Origin: Chrysopilus asiliformis
Lineage: Eukaryota > Arthropoda > Insecta > Diptera > Rhagionidae
Assembly: GCA_964034945.1 (NCBI GenBank)
Contig: OZ035962.1
Coordinates: 33,445,943 to 33,509,942, forward strand
Length of the DNA stretch: 64,000 nucleotides
Direction: 5' to 3'
Made by a program: the position numbers and the translations under genes. Of the stretch, positions 1-11,605 are shown one piece after another. Within the stretch, counting starts at the first letter, position 1. Each line of letters starts with the position of its first letter. Below the pieces are notes generated by a model. The model was given only the letters and a program-made list of their open reading frames with translations. It was not told the DNA's origin and ran no database searches.

Positions 1-3000
1 TACTAGGGGTGGTGTGGGTTTTATATTCAGTAATTTATATCCGCTCTAGATGATTTAGTTTAGTAGATTCAGACTTCGGGGCATCTATCCGTACATTACC
101 CTATGTGGTTTTAAGCAAAAAGTATAGATTTGAACAACTAATCTTTCGAGGCTCGGGGACGACAGTGATTCGCAACCTTTTTTTCTCACGACCCTTTTTT
201 TAAATCTCCCCCCCCCCCCCTCCCATTCCACTTAGGGTTGATAGCTTATAATGTTATTGTAAAATCTTTTCTGAAAAATGTGCCGCAGACATTTAGCCTG
301 AGGCACAAGGCGAACGAAAAATTTGAGGATCCCCATGACAATTTAGGGCTCTACGTTGTTCAACAATTCTCCGCTCATACCCCACTTTTCATGCCTCCTC
401 TGTTATAAAATCATTAATTAAATTATATTTGAAAGACAGATAAGGATGCACCGCATGCGAAATTTTTTTGACCAATAAAAAAAGTCTATGCTAGTTTTTG
501 GACTATGCTGTCATGAATCCCTTAATTCCACATAGACTTTAAAAAAAATTACCCAACAATGAAATAGAGATCCTAATAGGCGATCATAATAGGCGATCCT
601 AATAGGCGATCCTAATAGGCGGATGTTGCAATTTCAGAGACTTTGACAAGTCTAGATGCTGTTATTTGGCTCTGGTCCAAAATACTTCCGGATTTCCTAT
701 TTCTGTTTAAGACTTTTTTTCTTTTTGTTAATATAAATTCAAATGCTGAAGTCCAAAAATTATTCACTGTACAAATGTGAACGTAATAACTGCCTTCTGG
801 TTCACCATTCATAAATAAGCATAAACCTTTTTTTTGAGGTACACAGAAAATTATTCTGCTCCAGACTTATAACTACTGATTGAATAAAACTAAACACGTA
901 CGATATTTGTTTTTTACTTACATAACAATACTCAGATATTGTCATAAAACAGCGGTTTATTACGATAGTTTACATTATTTACGATTCTTTACTATTGTTT
1001 ACGTAAACAATTATTGTTTACTATTTTGTAAAGATTGCTTATTTACGCGTAAATGAATAACACTGGATTTTATTACCATCTAGGTCGAGTTTTTTCGGGC
1101 TCAGGAAGATACGAAGCCCTCATCAGACAGATTAGTTGTCACTCCCCTCCTCTCTGTTACAGAATAGGTTTATTTATTGGATATATCATAGAAACTTACG
1201 AGGAGTATATTTTTATATTGCATCATCCGAAATAATCGTCTGTGCGAATTATTTAGAAATATCTCTATTTAGAAATTATTCAGAGTATTTTAATATATTT
1301 GTGAATTTTGAAAATACCTACGTAACGTTTTGACTGTGCTCAATGAATTAACAAATCTGTCGGACAAGTCCTTCGTCTCTCCCCTGAGCCCAAAATAACT
1401 CGACCTACACGGTAACAACAGTGCACTGGACGTATAGAAGGTTAACAGAAAAAAAAACTTTACGACTGAAAAAGGCAAAAGAAAAGAAAACAAATGTTAA
1501 TTCATTAAGCAAGTCGCATAGTCGAGAACCTTTTGCATTTTCAAAAATGCTAACGGTTGTGCATACATCAAAATAGAAATCGAATTTTCTATCATATATT
1601 GTTTTTTTTTCGCTCTTGTCCGTCATTGGAAACTTTGAAAAATATCTGCTATTAAAACAATCAGATGTTGGATAAAAATGGGTTAAGAATATGAAAATTG
1701 AGTACGATTTCTTATATTTTTTATATTTAAAAGAGTCCTTGTCGCTCTTTGTCATTTGATACTTCCGAAAATCTAATGACCAAACTAAGTTTTACATATG
1801 AAATTGATGTAAGTTTCCTTGAAATTAGACTCGACACTCGTTTGACTAAAACCACTTTAAGAAAAACGAAAAGAAGCTAAAGAAAATATTAAAGAAAAAA
1901 TTGGGGAAAGTCCTCGTTGAGCTATACTTGAGACTTCTTTTCTCGATCATCTCCTTAAATCAATCAAAACTACTAGAGGATAAAAGACTTTTCCACTTTT
2001 CTGATAAATACGTACCGTTTTTTTAAATTTTCAAATGAAAAGAGAAATCTGAAGATGACCTCCGATAGATTTTATTTTTACATCTATTCATATCTTTCCC
2101 ACCGCTGCCGATGGTCACATTGCAACATTTATTTTTTTGTTTGTCGAGCCGTAACCCACCCTATTTTATGTGTACCTATATAGTTTTTGGATATGCGAAT
2201 TATATCACAGCAGCCGCTCTACTCGAAGAGCTATATTTAAATACTGTTACACTAATTTTTTTTGTATTATCCATTTCCATCAACCTCTGTAAATATTTAG
2301 CTGGACAAATGCGTATGAGTTGAAACTCACGCACATAGAAAGAAAAAATTAGGTGTAAATTCCTAAAATTATCGTATAGCTCGACTAAGTTTTTGATAAA
2401 AATAACACTTACTAAAAAAATGGGTTCATTTCCGAATTTCGGAAGAATATAAATTTGGTCAAATTTTCTTCATGTGTTTCTTATATGAAAAAAGTTTTTA
2501 TCCGCTTAAAATTTTTGGTTCTGTCAAACGGTAGAATTTCTCAGCTCAATCTCTACATTTTCATAAAAGTAGCATAAAATGTACTTCGGTATATGTATAT
2601 GTGTATAAAGGATTCTTACACACTCCGTTTAACTGTCAAAAAGTGCGATGAAGCGGTAACGGGCGTAGTCTCGAAGTAGTAAAGTGGGTGGAATAATGCG
2701 TGCCACGATTGAGGATAACAAGAAAACAGCACGATTGGGAGATGCCTTCTAAGTTGAATATAGTGTCGTAGTATGTGTGTGTGTAGCATGAATTTTAAGA
2801 TATACTAACACTATGTAAGGAAATGGTATGGTTTTTCTATTTATTACGGAGCTTAAAGAGAATCGCATTTGTGCGTGTATCTCATTGAAACATACGCGTA
2901 CGACTCAAAGGCCGCTAGAATAGCGCTCAAGGAACAAGGACAAGGACAAAAGTCGAAAGCTATTAATTTGTTATGAAGTATGCTGCCATGTTTCATTCTA

Positions 3001-4589
3001 ACCCCTCAACACGTGCCACTTTTACCTAGGCTTTAACTTAAGCAATCGTCAAAAATAAGAACATGTTGTGAAGGAGCAGGTGCGTATTTTTGATATCGCA
3101 TAAAGGACTGCCAGATTCAAAAAATTTCGTCTGGTTGCGTTTTTTTGTCCTTGATTCTCCTTTTTTGTAGCCATGTTTTGTGCACCCAAGAACCAAAACT
3201 TACGTCTTCAAAAAAAAGTAAATGAGATAAAAATGATTTATTTCTTGTTTACGAGTGAAAAGTTAAAGCGATAAAATATTAGGGTGTGTCTGAGAAGAGA
3301 GTTGCCAGAATATATTTTAAGATAAAAATACTTGTTAGAGGGTCTTTTAGAATTCATTCATAATAATAGCTATAAGAATTCAAAAGTGCTATATCCAATA
3401 TACAACAGTCAAATGAATCACCCAATCTGTTAAGTTTTTTTACAAAGTGTTACTCTATCACCTTTAGTTTCTGAAATAATGGTACACAAAAATTGAAAAT
3501 AACGGTCAAAAATGACTATACTAAAAAATGTTTAAATTGCACACGTTTGGTGTGTTAAAGCGCGTCTTAATTTGAAATAAATTTTTCTTCGCCGATTTCC
3601 AGGGTAGAAAAGCCGATTCCAGGGGAACATTTTATTCGGAAAAAGTTTTTGAAAAGACTACAACGTCGCTCGAATATGATAAATAATATCCTAAATGAAT
3701 TGCAACGTCTCCGAATTTTTTTGAACACAACACTTGAATTTTTGCCCTAAGCAAAAAAAAATCCTCAAAAAGCGGTCTAGCAATTACTAGACGAATATTT
3801 TTTATTCAGACAGTAACCTCTCAAACGCACTTTTTATGAGACTTTATTTGTAAATATAGGTGCAATAAAATCTCTTAGAATGTATGAAAACCTACAGATC
3901 TGAGGGGAATTGCTTTTTACGTTTCGTTGTGATTGAAATTTAATGAAAGTTTGAAGTGGATAAACCAATTTTTGTGGAATTATCCTGTTTACAAAGATTA
4001 GCTGATCATTTGAAATTCAAGTTTCCCGCGATATTATTATGTTATCCCCCGATGCCATTCATTATAATCTCATTTTTATAGCGCGATGCCAACATTTCTT
4101 CATAATTAAAAAATACGCCAAAAAATCGAGAAATAAACAGAATTTACAGTGTTTTTCGGGATAGACACTCCCCAATTACTGTTCATATTTAGACTTCGTC
4201 GATAGATAACATATAAAATAATTTTTACAAGCAAAACGTTATATAATTTGAGGTTGATAAACCACTTAAACATGACTTTCGTCATATTTAAATTTAAAAC
4301 TCATTTTAGCGCTTAAAAACAGATTAAAGTTATCTATGAATAACTTTAAACTCCGTTTAGCTTAAAAAGGGTTTAAAATCTTTATGAATAAGGCCCTATG
4401 TTACTGTGGATAACACAACTTGGAATAACAACTTAAGTAAAGACTTAAGTAATATTTTTTAGAGAAATTCGGTTAGAATAACAGTAGAAACATCAAATTT
4501 TGTGTGTACACGCATTAAGATATGGAGAATACGGCGGTACTAATAACTGGGTTTTGTCTTAAGTCGACTTAAGCGGTTATTGAATGTGC
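1..4589. other. Gene-free AT-rich stretch
   Basis: I see no coding region I can support. The open frames (the longest about 116 codons, minus strand 1405-1755) are low-complexity F/Y/S/K-rich translations with no domain. The stretch holds homopolymer runs (a C run near 211-220), a short 13 bp tandem array at 569-620 and a short hairpin around 479-545 (arms based on AAAGTCTATG). No RNA gene or recognisable transposon end was found here. Confidence 0.6.
569..620. repeat. 13 bp tandem repeat, four copies
   Basis: Four head-to-tail copies of GATCCTAATAGGC, the second differing by one base. A simple minisatellite with no associated gene. Confidence 0.9.
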
Positions 4590-4859
4590 CTGTTTACATT
4601 AGGACTCACTTTGAGGCGGCACGTCATTCGTGAGGGTGAGGGACGCAGTGGGGACGGAAACCAAAAAGAGCGAACGAAGTTTAGATTCACTTAAAATTAT
4701 CGGTCGCAAACCGGTTTTTGAGTCTGGTAGTTGAAACCTGTCGTTTAGTTTTGTTGATGAAACCGGTTTATGAATCCAGATGAAGCGAACCGTGTGAACA
4801 CGGCAGAAAAATGAGGAAAGACGTGCCGCCTCAAAGTGAATCCCAATGTAAACACACTC
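4590..4859 (+). mobile_element. Short TIR element (MITE), copy 1 of the family also at 18931
   Basis: Both ends carry inverted copies of a sequence reading TTTACATT..GATTCACTTTGAGGCGGCACGTC-like. The interior matches, in opposite orientation, the better preserved copy at 18931-19215. No coding capacity. The left terminus is eroded, so the target duplication cannot be read in this copy. Confidence 0.75.
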
Positions 4860-6184
4860 GTTGTCACCACAGAGATAATCTGCTCAAAACCTGTCTATTC
4901 ACGTAAATAACAGTACGAGTTAAGAGTCATGTTTTGGCAGATTTAATTTCCGCGACAAAAAAATATATCGTGAGAATGTTAAGCGTTCAGATTAGCACGA
5001 CCATCGGAACAGATAGGGTTCGGATTAACACGACTTCACTGTTATTTAACATTTTTTCTATTGATAAATTTATTATTAATTTTACTTTTGTGTCTGCTGA
5101 TTTATTAGGCTTTATTCTTATGCTATAACTTCACAGAGGAAACACAATCTCATACAACATTATCTAATATTAACGTAATCAAATATTCTGTTCTGCTGAG
5201 CTATCTACATAAATCAACAAAATAATGTAACATGATTCCAGACATAAGTATAGCAATTACCAATAATTACCAAAATACACGAGTTCCAATATTTAATATA
5301 TTTATATCACATCCATATACAATGATCACAGTTATAAAGTTATAATTACAGTAAATAAAACCTATATTATATATTACGTTGGTCACAACAAATATCTAAA
5401 AGGGTCGCACACCTTCTTTTATTCCGCTAACCATTTAACAATGAAATAACCCCGACGCCATTATGTCCATTGAACAATACGGCCGTCGCCATTTGGAATA
5501 ACCGTAAGTCAACGTCAAACATCAAAAATACAAATCAAAAACCAATAAAACGATTTTATGATTTTAGGAAATGATCATCAATTACCAATCGATGTGGTAA
5601 TACAGAAAACATGAACCGTTAACCATAGTGTACACTCTGTACACAGCCTTAAAAAAAACCAAAAAATATTGACGGCACTTTTGCTAATCTAGCGAATGGC
5701 TCTTTTGGCATTGCCACATCCGAAAATATATGCACATAATTCGGATCCCGGTTTTGAAGCAAAGATATTGAAATTAAACTGTAAATTCAGGGCAAAAAAT
5801 AATTCGTTTCGAAAAATTTGGAACTTTTCTGCTCATGGACCTAAACACAGACCAGTTTGGTCTTGCCTCCCGCCGCCTGAATACTCCTCCAAGCTACGTA
5901 ACTGGACACAATGGTCGATAAGGCTTTGTACAGGTGCACCAAGTCTTTGTTGCAGAGGGATGAGGGGAGTATTCAGTGTGTGAATGGATTGTATGAATGG
6001 TTGTATGAATGAATGTCTTGAGCTATGGTTCGGCATTAGAGGCAATTTGCCTAAGCCACTGGCATAAAATATTAAAAAAAAATTAGTCATCAAAATTTTC
6101 AAACATTTTTACATTGTATCATTAAGCTATTAAGGTTTGAGTAAGAGTGACAACTGCTAAGTGTTAAACAGGACTGTTAAACTC
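4860..6184. other. Intergenic stretch, nothing recognised
   Basis: AT-rich sequence without a supportable gene. The short overlapping ORFs around 5696-6102 on the two strands read through the same P/G-rich segment and show no domain. They may be the remnant of an unidentified mobile element. Confidence 0.5.
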
Positions 6185-6701
6185 ACAAGCAAACCTCGCG
6201 AAGTGTAACTCTCAGATCTTGATGAAACTTACATATGTGAAAGAAAGGCAAAAAATAAGGGACACGTATTTTTTTTTATCGGCAACCATCCATGTTTAGG
6301 GTCCTTTTTGGCCTCCCTAAAAGTATGCAATTTTTCGTTTTTTTGCCTTTTTTGATAGAAAGAGTTGTCCGATTTTAATGAAACAAAACCTAAAATTCTT
6401 CTCCCATCGAGTAGAAAAAAATAGATTAAAATTTTTGCTGAAAATTTTCAATAGGGTAAAATACCACGTTTTTTACCGCTACTTTTTACTGCCCCACTCC
6501 AGCGGAGAAGCATTTGGAAAAATGGAATACATGATTAGATACACTAATTAAAATAGAAGTTTACCTATTTTTGCGTTAGGCTTGGAAAAATCGTTTTGTA
6601 GGGTCAAAGGCCCGATTTCGATTCTGGGTCATTTGCCTACTAATACGGCCTTTATTCACGAATACATGACCCTAGAACCTTAAAAATTGACATCCGAGTT
6701 C
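6185..6701. repeat. Left terminal inverted repeat of the 6.2-11.6 kb transposon
   Basis: Inverted partner of 11090-11605. It includes the segment around 6601-6660, and a diverged relative of this arm occurs alone at 38471-38795. Confidence 0.9.
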
Positions 6702-6711
6702 GAGTAACATC

Positions 6712-6872
6712 AATAATAATAATAGTAAAAGTCAAGGTAGTAATAATCATGATGGTAATTATCAAAGTATTCGCATTAGTAAAAATAATAGTAATTATTA
6801 GTAAAAGTTATATTATAATAGTAATCGCAATTCAGTAATAAAGAGTAATAATAATAATAACAGTAGGGGTAT
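6712..6872. repeat. AAT/AGT-rich simple repeat
   Basis: A degenerate trinucleotide-like tract (AATAATAATAGTAAAAG style) fills the gap between the left inverted repeat and the stop codon of the transposase. Confidence 0.75.
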
Positions 6873-8323
6873 TAATATGTAAAATCAAATTATGTAATTG
6901 CCACAGTTATGATACTGTGTAAAAAAATGAGTAACGCACAGATTATTTTTACACCACCCACATTTTAGAATTGCCATATTGTTGCACTGTGAGCAATCTT
7001 GATTGTTTACATCGAAACAATATTTCGTGGGATTTTCAAAATTGGGTGGTCTGGTTTCCAAATATCCACATTTATGCCATGCATATTTTAAAAAATTTCG
7101 AAAACGAGGAGAACAAAATTGTCTGTGTATTTTTAAAATATTATCTCTGGAGTGAAGATTAATCTGATAATCAAACATCAAGACAATATCTGAAAATTTT
7201 CTGACGAAATTCTTCCACATCCGAAAAACATGTACATCGAGCGGTTGTATATAACCTGTCGTGCCTTTTGGAATAATTAGTAAATTCAATTTATAATTAG
7301 GGGGAGTTACTTCCTGCACTGTTTTTTCTTGCTGCCCACTCCACGAGTCGAGCAACAAAATGGATTCTGATTCGGTGTTTCGGAAAAATACTTCCTTTAG
7401 CAAAGTTTTCAAATGACCGCTGGTCAATTTACCGGATTTGGAAGCCTTAGAGAAAATATTGTCCGGTTTGAACATACTTGCCTTGACCCTTGGACCGAAA
7501 TCTCCAGATGGTTCTTTAAGGACCACTAGCAGTGGAGACAATAATTCTCCATCAGCTGATATAGTGGGCTGCACTGTATAGCTGTGGGTCATAGAGGACA
7601 AAGATTGAACTTTTCCTTGAATTGATGTTGACCCGGTTAACCTTAAAGTACGACCAGAATGAAACTCTAGGTTGAAACCACTTTGATCGGAATTGTAGAC
7701 GGATTTAACTCCAAAGCGTTCAATAAAAGGCTTTACTTTAGAAACGAATTCCTCGCATTCAGTGACGATATTAGAGGCTTGCTGTATATTGGCTGTTGTT
7801 ACAAATTTTATGATTTTACGAGAAACAATTCGAAAGGTTTTTTTAAAAGTGTATACCCAAGTATCACAAGCCTTAAATTCGACCATATCAATATTTAATT
7901 TGGCTTCTAGAGCCCAACGCCGAATGTCGAGATCGTGGATAATCAATTTTTTTGTGACTGCTTCCATAAATTTTTCTAATTTATACTCCCGTATATATAG
8001 GGGAAGGTGGGGTATTCTGGACCGCATTTTCATTTTGGCTAAAAACTCGCAAAAAAATAACTTTTTCTGAAAATTTCAAAGCTTGAATTTGTAGTACGAT
8101 AAATAACCTTTCTTTGGGTCACAGCAGTTCGGTCAAATTGTATTAAATTATACAAGTTTTATCAGTTGGCGCAAAAATGGCGTTTTTGCGATTTTGAAAA
8201 ATCTCGGGGTATTGTGGACCACTTTGTAAATCGATTAAAAATGGAAAAATGTGATAGAAAAACCTTTTTTTTTTAATTCATTTATTTATTAAAGTGAAAT
8301 TAAGTGAAAAATTATAATGAAAA

Positions 8324-8863
8324 TCAGTGCGAAATGCAATGTTTGCAAGTCCAGTAACTGGCAGTCATTTCGGCGCATTTCAAGTGTACACCTCGATCGC
8401 ACACGTTGCAATTTATGATATTCCGGCGGTTCATTTTTATTGGCATATTTTTCGTACAAATTATGCAGAAATCAATGTCTTCTGCCTCCTCACGATCGGT
8501 TGAAGATGGTTGTGTCTTCGATTTGTCACGATCTTTTGCCACGCTCTTACCACCTTTCTTCTCCAATCGCTTTCGCTTCTTATGAGCCTTCTCACGAAGC
8601 TCATTTATAACCTCTGGCGATGTCAAAACGGCCGATTTCATCATTACATTCAATAAATTCTTCATTACATCCACATCAGCAGTAGCAACGTCGATCTTCG
8701 CCTTATCAAATCTGGCGATATAGCGCATCAAATTGGTTTTTGGAATTTTAAACATGGTTGAAATTTGCCGGAGTGAGCTCTTGTGAATTTTCACCCGCTT
8801 TATCGCCTCCAAAATATGGTCAAAATCAATTGATTTATTCTTTTTAGCATAGTAACGCGGCAT
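8324..8863 (-). CDS. HTH (psq-like) + PHD-finger protein of the pogo-like element
   Basis: A 179-residue intact frame starting from the ATG at 8863. Residues about 11-52 form a basic helix-turn-helix of the pipsqueak/CENP-B N-terminal kind, as found in pogo/Tigger transposases and expected to bind DNA. Residues about 91-120 are highly basic. Residues 133-176 have the C4HC3 spacing of a PHD finger: Cys133, Cys136, Cys152, Cys155, His160, Cys163, Cys173 and Cys176. The DDE catalytic core that normally separates these parts in pogo-like transposases of several hundred residues is missing. Two readings fit. It may be an internally deleted transposase whose frame survived by chance, or a small DNA-binding protein able to act on transposon ends. 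Function is unproven. It lies in the nested element, oriented like the host transposase. Confidence 0.75.
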   Translation of the reverse strand: MPRYYAKKNKSIDFDHILEAIKRVKIHKSSLRQISTMFKIPKTNLMRYIARFDKAKIDVATADVDVMKNLLNVMMKSAVLTSPEVINELREKAHKKRKRLEKKGGKSVAKDRDKSKTQPSSTDREEAEDIDFCIICTKNMPIKMNRRNIINCNVCDRGVHLKCAEMTASYWTCKHCISH

Positions 8864-9059
8864 TGTGGCTGAAAAAGGTGCACTCTAAACCAGATTTTAT
8901 CGAGAGCCCAATAAAAATGCAACCACGATAAAGTATCTACAGTAAATTTTACTGTTCTATGCCAGCAAATAAAATTTACTGCCTTTCCCAGTAAATTGTA
9001 TTCCCAGTAAAATTATCATGCTGGAAGACTGGAAAGAACTGAACTAACAGTAATTTTTA

Positions 9060-9600
9060 TAGTAAAACTAGCAGACCCTACGTTGCCAGCTAAAAGTTTT
9101 TTGTATAAATTTTAGAATGCCAAAAAACCATAAATAACTTGAAAAGTTTTGTGAAAAAATGTTATCCTTACGGGACCTTCCGTTTCGAATTTTGAAATTC
9201 CAACACCGGATTCGTGATCAGCGACCCCAAAAACCCCATAATGGCAATTTTTCCGGAGAAAAATGGGAAAAAGGATATTTGCGTTATCCTTTCAGGACCT
9301 TCCGTTTCGAATTTTGAAACTCCTATACCAGATTCGTGATCAGCGACCCCAAAAACCCCATAATGGCAATTTTTCCGGAGAAAAATGGGAAAAAGGATAT
9401 TTGCGTTATCCTTACAGGACCTTCCGTTTCAAATTTTAAAATCTATTATAGCTAAAAACCTGCTCCTGGCAACGCAGATCATTTTGCAAAAAACCGCGTC
9501 AAAATCGGTCCAGTAGTTTTTGAGTTTTGTAATCTCAAACGGACAGACAGACGGACAGACAGACATACACCAACTCATTTTTATATATTAGTATGATTGC
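9060..9600. repeat. 121 bp tandem repeat block (GTTATCC family) with GACAGACA tail
   Basis: About 2.3 copies of a 121-122 bp unit start near 9161, 9283 and 9404, each containing GTTATCCTT..GGACCTTCCG and CAGCGACCCCAAAAACCCC. The block ends in a CAGTAGTTTTTGAGTT segment followed by a GACGGACAGACA tract and a TTTATATATTAG tail, which looks like the end of a dispersed repeat. Relatives lie at 13735, 17620, 23120 and 55195. Confidence 0.8.
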
Positions 9601-10768
9601 CGAAAATCTAATGCTGTGTTTTTGCATGAAAAAACACTTATATGCATCAAATACACGAAGTTTGCTTGTCAAATGTCAAGAATTGAGTGGTCCATAATTC
9701 CCCGACAAAAGTGGTCCACAATTCCCCGAACGCTCTTTTTTACAATATGGCAGCTATTAGAAACACAATGCAAACTTCATGCAAAATTTTTTGTCAGTGT
9801 CGAATGCTTAAGGCTCCGTGAATATTATCAATATATTTACTTGAGTTGATTCTCGAAAAATGTGGTTAAATTTAAGCGAAACACAAAGTGAAAAAAAAAA
9901 TTTCGAAGTATCACTTTTCTATTTGCTATCGAAGCGAGGTGATAGTGCGTATACACAAGTCGAGTACTGTTAGGAAAATTAGCTTAACATGAGGCAAACT
10001 GATTACAGTTATTTGCAGCTACCAACCACTACTAGGGGAAACAAAATGACGCTGGTCCGCAATTCCCCGTGGTCCAGAATACCCCAGTTTCCCCTATCAT
10101 TTTTTCCTGTTTTGTTCCACCCTTATTTACTTGCTGTTCCCACCTTAATAATTGTGCTGTAGATGTAACCAGTTTATATCGATTCTGGACCGTGTTTAAT
10201 TTTAATCTTTTATTTTTGCCTTTTTTCCAAAATTTAACAGCTTCTTTCTTATACTCCGAAGGAATTTGTTTATTTGGTGTTGGCGCAAGTGTTGTATAAT
10301 TTTCACACAACGCTTCACCAACATCACTAGCAGAATCACTGACGTCATCAGAATCAACTTCAGTTATAACATCACCCAAATAGTTTATGTCAGTAGATTC
10401 ATCAATCTCCAAACATGAAGTTTCATTGACAGTATATTGGGGATCTTCCTGAATTTGTTTTATAAGATTAAGGAGTATGTCCTTCACCTCCCTTTCTCTA
10501 TTTGTTATTGGTGTATTTTTTTGTATGGGTGAATTATTAAAATCCTCCAATAACATATTAACAATATTTATTGGATTTATCTCCATTTTTGACACAAAGC
10601 TCTTATTTAACCAATAACTTGCACCTTCTATAGTCAAAAAGGCAATGTAAGCGTTTTCTCAGCTTTATTCTGATTGTGAGTTTACCGCGAATGGAACTGT
10701 AACTTTAATTTCCAAACAGATCAAATGTAATTGAAATGCCGCCTCTTAGGAAACAGTAGCCTGCCGCA

Positions 10769-11001
10769 TGGCCGAATTATACAAGGTCTGCTGGTTATTT
10801 TTTGACAGCCACCATTTTGCTACGTCATCGGCAAGAAATTCTTTGTAATGTTGATTGTACGTACGGAGTTGTTTAGCTAGATGTTAGCTAGATTTGAGAA
10901 TTAGGGAAAATTCCCATTAAGTCTTATAAGAATTTCTTGCCGATGACGTCAGAGCCAAGAGAGACTGAGCTGTCAAGCAGACCTTGTATAATTCGGCCAT
11001 G
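10769..11001. mobile_element. MITE-like hairpin, ~233 bp
   Basis: GGCCGAATTATACAAGGTCT at the left end is exactly inverted at the right end (AGACCTTGTATAATTCGGCC). A second pair of inverted segments lies inside (CGTCATCGGCAAGAAATTCT near 10835 and its complement near 10930-10950). No coding capacity. It sits inside the large transposon, between the transposase start and the right inverted repeat. Confidence 0.85.
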
Positions 11002-11605
11002 AGGCCGCCGTAAAATGTTATCTGTTGCAGGTGAGAAATGAGAGGAAAATTTTGGATTTAACTTACCCACGCTTTTGACTCATGAAAATGAACTCGGATG
11101 TCAATTTTTAAGGTTCTAGGGTCATGTATTCGTGAATAAAGGCCGTATTAGTAGGCAAATGACCCAGAATCGAAATCGGGCCTTTGACCCTACAAAACGA
11201 TTTGTCCAAGCCTAACGCAAAAATAGGTAAACTTCTATTTTAATTAGTGTATCTAATCATGTATTCCATTTTTCCAAATGCTTCTCCGCTGGAGTGGGGC
11301 AGTAAAAAGTAGCGGTAAAAACGTGGTATTTTACCCTATTGAAAATTTTCAGCAAAAATTTTAATCTATTTTTTTCTACTCGATGGGAGAAGAATTTTAG
11401 GTTTTGTTTCATTAAAATCGGACAACTCTTTCTATCAAAAAAGGCAAAAAAACGAAAAATTGCATACTTTTAGGGAGGCCAAAAAGGACCCTAAACATGG
11501 ATGGTTGCCGATAAAAAAAAATACGTGTCCCTTATTTTTTGCCTTTCTTTCACATATGTAAGTTTCATCAAGATCTGAGAGTTACACTTCGCGAGGTTTG
11601 CTTGT

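Larger units (their letters stand above)
8000..10094 (-). mobile_element. Nested pogo-like TIR element, 2.1 kb, TA target duplication
   Basis: The ends are inverted repeats (GGGGAA..GGGGTATTCTGGACC on the left and its complement on the right), and TA dinucleotides flank both sides at 7998-7999 and 10095-10096. Subterminal copies of a GTGGTCC..ATTCCCCG motif recur near 8207, 9690, 9710 and 10050. It is inserted inside the transposase frame of the host element. Inside are one intact ORF (8324-8863) and a block of 121 bp tandem repeats (9060-9600) that looks like a further insertion. No catalytic DDE domain is present, so the element is non-autonomous or internally deleted. Confidence 0.85.
6885..10586 (-). 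pseudogene. DDE_1-type (pogo/Tigger-like) transposase, split by a nested element
   Basis: The coding frame is in two pieces on the minus strand: 10586-10095 (about 164 codons, from an ATG at 10586) and 7997-6885 (about 370 codons plus stop). If the nested element and one TA duplicate are ignored, the frame continues without shift or stop, giving about 534 residues. The N-terminal piece has an acidic region, then a basic helix-turn-helix region that ends in the second piece (motif ending DIRRWALEA). The catalytic domain carries NSDQSGF, LLLDSWSG and QPLDV, matching the three acidic residues of the DDE triad with 36 residues between the second and third. The C-terminus is cysteine/histidine-rich and may bind zinc. 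The enzyme would cut and paste the element through its inverted repeats. It is disrupted here by insertion, so I call it a pseudogene. A spliced upstream exon cannot be excluded. Confidence 0.85.
6185..11605 (-). mobile_element. DDE DNA transposon with ~517 bp terminal inverted repeats
   Basis: The sequence 6185-6701 is repeated almost exactly in inverted orientation at 11090-11605. The outermost match begins ACAAGCAAACCTCGCGAAG at the left. Between the arms lies a transposase reading frame on the minus strand with a pogo/Tigger-type DDE domain. That frame is interrupted by a nested TIR element (8000-10094), and a MITE-like hairpin (10769-11001) sits between the frame and the right arm. Very long TIRs are unusual for Tc1/mariner/pogo elements, and their near identity suggests recent activity or gene conversion. 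I could not define the target duplication with certainty. Confidence 0.85.

Noticed and set aside
1405..1755. 116-codon minus-strand ORF
   Set aside because: Low-complexity F/K/S/Y composition in AT-rich sequence, no domain and no conserved neighbour or splice context.
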